11,534 bases of DNA from Phoronis ovalis. Taxonomy: Eukaryota; Phoronida; Phoronidae. The notes below the pieces were generated by a model. That model was not told the origin of the DNA, made no database searches, and saw only the letters and a list, made by a program, of their open reading frames with translations. Location of the stretch: NCBI GenBank assembly GCA_028565635.1, contig JAOXYB010052423.1, positions 1 through 11,534 of the forward strand, in the 5' to 3' direction. The translations under genes were made by a program, and so were the position numbers. Within the stretch, counting starts at the first letter, position 1, and the number at the start of each line of letters is the position of its first letter. Positions 8,578-11,534 of this stretch are shown here, in pieces.

Positions 8578-9175
8578 ACGCTTGCACTGACAAAGCTTTG
8601 CAGACAAAAATACAGATTTTGTTCACAGACTTTGTTATGCTATTTGGCTATATTTTTCACACACAATGTAAGAATACATTAAGTTACTTTATATCAAAAC
8701 AGTTAAACATAATAAAAGACTAGTGTTAACATTTCAAAATATGAAACACGTTATCGAGACAAATACTAAATTGAACAGACATTTAGACGTGTCAAGACAT
8801 GTGTAAAAACAAAAAATATTTTACTTTGAAGATAAAAATACCTTTAACCAAAACATTTGTCTAATAAGTCAAAGAACAGTGCTTTAGTGCGAGCTAGATG
8901 TATAATGATTACAGTTAAGATCAACGAAAGTTTGTAGGAAGTTACAAGTTCAATTTCTAAAGAAACTGCTCTTAAAATGACACACATTTTGTGTCTGGAT
9001 ATTGTCCAGCAACTCTTGTGCAGTTTTTTTAATTAAATTAACTAGCTATATCTATATCATTTTTGACATAATAGCAAACAATTAATTACTTATCTGTACA
9101 ACACCTTAACCTAGAAACAAAACAAACAATTAAAACCACTGCACACAACGAAGATTTCACATAAATATTGACCAG

Positions 9176-9216
9176 TACACACATACACACATATATATAT
9201 AATAATATATATAGAT
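9176..9216. repeat. AC/AT simple sequence repeat
   Basis: An ACAC-rich stretch passes into ATATAT runs interrupted by AATAATA. It is a short compound microsatellite in the PLC-beta 3' flank and is likely polymorphic. Confidence 0.75.
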
Positions 9217-10488
9217 ACAAAAACATTATGCACAAAGGCTACTTACAGCATTGTGTATAGTATTTAATTATAAAGTAGTATTAAAATAAGTGACAAAATT
9301 TACACATAAATCACGTCCACATTATAATCTAAAACAAGGACCCAATATATTACAATCATGATATTTTCACAATGAAAAGTAAGTCAAAATAAAACATAAT
9401 TCAAATTATTAAAATTGCCTAATTCTCCTGGAACTGGGATTCAACATTGTGCGATTGCAAAACAAACAACTAAGACACTCCTAACAACCTTGACAAATAC
9501 AACAATTAAAGTTGAACTGATTGCAATGAACAAATTAGTGGAATTGTAATTTATAATGCCGAGCATGAGATATTTTTGAAAATATTCATACAAATTTGAA
9601 ACAAAAATGTGGTCTTCGATTTACCTTCAGAAAGTGAAGTTCAACTGAATAAGCTGAGATAGAAGTATACTTTACAAAAACTTTTCGTAAAAAAGCAAGT
9701 ATATAAATATATGAATGAAGTTGATTTTCCACAAGTTTTCAAAATGCATATTTGTACGTGGTGTGCTCTTGCAGTTTTCATAACATATTTTTGATTGCAA
9801 TGATTCAAATGCAACATGGCACTTCCAGCTAAGATAATATGGGACAGTATCATTGCACTTAGCAACCAGTTTACAATTCAGAAATTCCATTATACTGTAG
9901 AATCCACTGATATTCATTTCAGGATTAAAAATAGGATGAATAATGAAGTGTTACTACTAACTCGATTATGACATTCAGTTTGGTACAGCTATCATACATT
10001 ACATGTAATATTGCGGTCTATACAACAAGTTAAATACAAAGTGCTTTTGATTGTGATTCCATAAAATTGCAAAAAGCAGCTATAAATCAATTGTCTAGCA
10101 TGTCATAGAATGAATCCTATAACTCGGTTTGCAGCTTGATTATCACAATTTTGAAATATACTCAATTCCAGTCCTGTAATATGACATTCCTATCAGTATC
10201 ATTTGCAGCATGTCATTAGTTACATCAAAGACATGACACAAATACAAGACCAGTGATGTACATCATGACACAGTGCAATTTGATTCTACAAAATTGTCAA
10301 AGGCAACCAACCAGTAGTTCAGCAATGCCACTGCATAACATAACACAGACTGCATCTTAAAGCCTAGTTGAAAGTTGAATTTCACAATATTGCAACAACT
10401 TGGTGTCAGTAAAGATCGGCCAACATTGTTTTGTTTTCACGAATTCACTAGAAAGTATTCAACAGCTAGTAGGTATCTTTGCAAGGGT

Positions 10489-10560
10489 TCAACAAGCAGA
10501 TGACTCTGATTTTTGTGCCATTTTTGCCTCCTGGAAAACTTGTTCAGCCATTTCTTTTGT
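10489..10560 (-). CDS. PLCB: PLC-beta terminal coding exon
   Basis: On the minus strand the acceptor is TATTTATAG before 10560. The exon encodes 23 residues and ends with TGA at 10491-10489: TKEMAEQVFQEAKM, then AQKSESSAC. The phase (0) fits the preceding exon exactly, and the helical pattern continues. A longer minus-strand open frame covers the same bases in another frame but lacks any family likeness. Confidence 0.75.
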   Translation of the reverse strand, partial: TKEMAEQVFQEAKMAQKSESSAC

Positions 10561-11433
10561 CTATAAATAGAATAAAGTTGAATATAGTAACCATTAAAGA
10601 AAAACATCACCAGAAACGATTTCAGCAAAAATATTATCATGTTTACTTTGCCAAAAACTGTGACGATTTGTTTATACCTAAAGAATTTATCAGTTTTTTT
10701 AAAATATGAAAGCACTCCTATAGAATATGTTAAGTAATAACTATTTGTGATGTTCAAATCTTGTATATTCAGCTGGTACAGATAGTCTATTGGTAAGTTG
10801 TCACATAATTTGCTTATGAAATGTCTTATCTAAATATATTTAATGACAGTAGAAATACAGTACTTGTTTTGTTTCTTCTGTGAGTTTCTGTATTTGTTCG
10901 AGGTGAATTTTCTTTAACTGTTCTTGCTGTAACGAGTGTTTGGAAGACAATCGTTTTCTTTCTTCAAGAAACTTTTTTGTGTTATTCTCATTCAATTCAC
11001 GAATTCGCCTAAAATGGACATTTTAACAAAATGTTCATGCATGGAATATTAGTTCAGTTATCTAACCACAGCCCAGTAATGGTTCTGTAACTGTAGCATC
11101 CACTGATATGCATACATTCCACTGATTCAATAACATAACAAGGTCAAATATATATTTACTGACTGAGATATGTTGTGTGCAAATACCAAGTTATTACAAG
11201 TTACTGATTTATGATATTCATGGAAACAACCGAAAATGTCAAGAAATTAACCTAAAATTGGATATATCGTTAAGAAAATATTCTATATTATTATATAAGA
11301 TTTTGTCAGACCAATTGTAAGATTACCATACCTATCTTTTTCTGATTTGTTTCTTATCGATTTGTCACATGACACAGATTTGCTAGAATCCATGGAAAGT
11401 TTGGTTTGGGTTTGTTTCAAATCTTTGTACTCT
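10489..11433 (-). CDS. PLCB: Phospholipase C beta, C-terminal coiled-coil end (partial; last three coding exons)
   Basis: On the minus strand the exons are 11433-11332, 11008-10864 and 10560-10489. They join in frame to give about 105 residues and a TGA stop. The sequence is highly charged and helical. DKSIRNKSEKDRRIREL, NTKKFLEERKRL, and a later run with QLKKIHLEQ are features I recognise from the distal C-terminal domain of PLC-beta enzymes. In that family this domain is an elongated coiled coil that binds Galpha-q, stimulates its GTPase and aids membrane attachment. The full enzyme cleaves PIP2 to IP3 and diacylglycerol, but its PH, EF-hand, X/Y catalytic and C2 domains lie beyond the right edge. 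The ending TKEMAEQVFQEAKM suggests a PLCB4/norpA-like type, a tentative guess from memory. Another coiled-coil protein is possible but less likely. Confidence 0.8.
10561..10863 (-). other. PLC-beta last intron (303 bp)
   Basis: On the minus strand the intron starts GTACTG and ends TATTTATAG. It is AT-rich, with no other feature seen. Confidence 0.72.
10864..11008 (-). CDS. PLCB: PLC-beta exon (second from last), coiled coil
   Basis: On the minus strand the acceptor is ATTTTAG before 11008 and the donor is GTACTG from 10863, a weak donor. The exon is 145 nt: one base completing R, then 48 codons ending in Q. RIRELNENNTKKFLEERKRL opens it, and then K, E and Q dominate in a heptad-like pattern. 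This is the most recognisable PLC-beta segment in the window. Confidence 0.8.
11009..11331 (-). other. PLC-beta penultimate intron (323 bp)
   Basis: On the minus strand the intron starts GTATGG and ends ATTTTAG. It contains a 24-nt segment at 11090-11113 that recurs with two mismatches at 9894-9917 in the 3' UTR candidate. Confidence 0.75.
11332..11433 (-). CDS. PLCB: PLC-beta exon (third from last)
   Basis: On the minus strand the acceptor is CTTTCAG just before 11433 and the donor is GTATGG from 11331. The exon has one base of a split codon, then 33 codons, then two bases of an arginine codon (102 nt). It reads EYKDLKQTQTKLSMDSSK and continues through SCDKSIRNKSEKD. The matching phase with the next exon (AG plus G makes R) supports both boundaries. 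Confidence 0.78.
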
Positions 11434-11534
11434 CTGAAAGAAAACATGTGTTGACAGAATAACAAGACATTTGTCATGTCTAATGCCCATCCAATGTGTA
11501 GGATATTTTTTTAACATTATTGTTTTTTTACATT
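11434..11534 (-). other. PLC-beta intron, cut by the window edge
   Basis: This is the sequence upstream of the third-from-last coding exon. On the minus strand it ends in TTTCTTTCAG, a good acceptor. No further exon is visible before the edge. Confidence 0.7.

Larger units (their letters stand above)
8555..10488 (-). other. PLC-beta 3' UTR candidate
   Basis: No coding sequence is supported here on either strand; the open frames present are short and AT-driven. The only AATAAA on the minus strand in this stretch is at 8577-8572, which would make a 3' UTR of roughly 1.9 kb. Long 3' UTRs are common for signalling genes. An ATTAAA variant lies a little further on at 8506-8501. The stretch contains an AC/AT simple repeat near 9176-9216. 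Confidence 0.45.

Noticed and set aside
9641-9917. Two overlapping minus-strand open frames in the PLC-beta 3' flank
   Set aside because: They overlap in different frames, have no recognisable features, and are best read as chance within a 3' UTR.
10437-10757. 106-codon minus-strand open frame, the longest in the window
   Set aside because: It overlaps the PLC-beta terminal exon in a different frame and crosses its acceptor. Its residues look like translated AT-rich sequence and resemble no known family. The shorter PLC-beta frame fits phase and family.
1-11534. A novel defence, mobile or biosynthetic gene system
   Set aside because: All supported coding sequence belongs to two ordinary animal genes. 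No transposase, integrase, reverse transcriptase, CRISPR repeats or operon-like packing is visible.

Overview
This window is eukaryotic, from an animal. It is AT-rich, and its coding sequence lies in short exons joined by GT-AG introns. It contains one complete gene and the 3' end of a second gene. I do not see bacterial operons, phage or mobile-element genes, CRISPR arrays, RNA genes, or any clearly undescribed system. The compact introns (218-576 bp, apart from the 2.2 kb first intron) and the divergence from vertebrate proteins suggest a marine invertebrate, possibly a tunicate. The sequence alone does not prove the lineage.

The complete gene is on the + strand: TMX1, a thioredoxin-related transmembrane protein of the endoplasmic reticulum. 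It has seven coding exons: 762-904, 3131-3292, 3869-3997, 4469-4514, 4733-4834, 5218-5316 and 5635-5712. Joined, they give 759 nt, or 252 residues plus a stop. The order is signal peptide, thioredoxin fold with a CPAC active site, juxtamembrane linker, one transmembrane helix, and an acidic cytosolic tail with a basic end. All six introns begin GT and end AG, and the reading frame is kept across every junction.

The partial gene is on the - strand and enters from the right edge. Its last three coding exons (11433-11332, 11008-10864 and 10560-10489) encode about 105 residues of a charged coiled coil. I recognise this as the C-terminal end of a phosphoinositide-specific phospholipase C beta. The catalytic part lies outside the window.

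The two genes are convergent (tail to tail). About 4.8 kb between their stop codons has no supported coding sequence. It is best read as two long, AT-rich 3' UTRs plus a short intergenic gap. Five AATAAA signals lie on the + strand (6119, 6286, 6799, 7374, 8110) and one on the - strand within the PLC-beta flank (8572-8577). The first 760 bases hold the putative TMX1 promoter and 5' leader, including a short upstream ORF that overlaps the TMX1 start. Other points of interest are a perfect 18-bp hairpin in TMX1 intron 2, traces of decayed repeats, an unusual basic C-terminus on TMX1, and lineage-specific placement of its membrane-proximal cysteines. TMX1 acts in ER disulfide chemistry and PLC-beta acts in Gq signalling at the plasma membrane. 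Nothing in the sequence suggests they work together.
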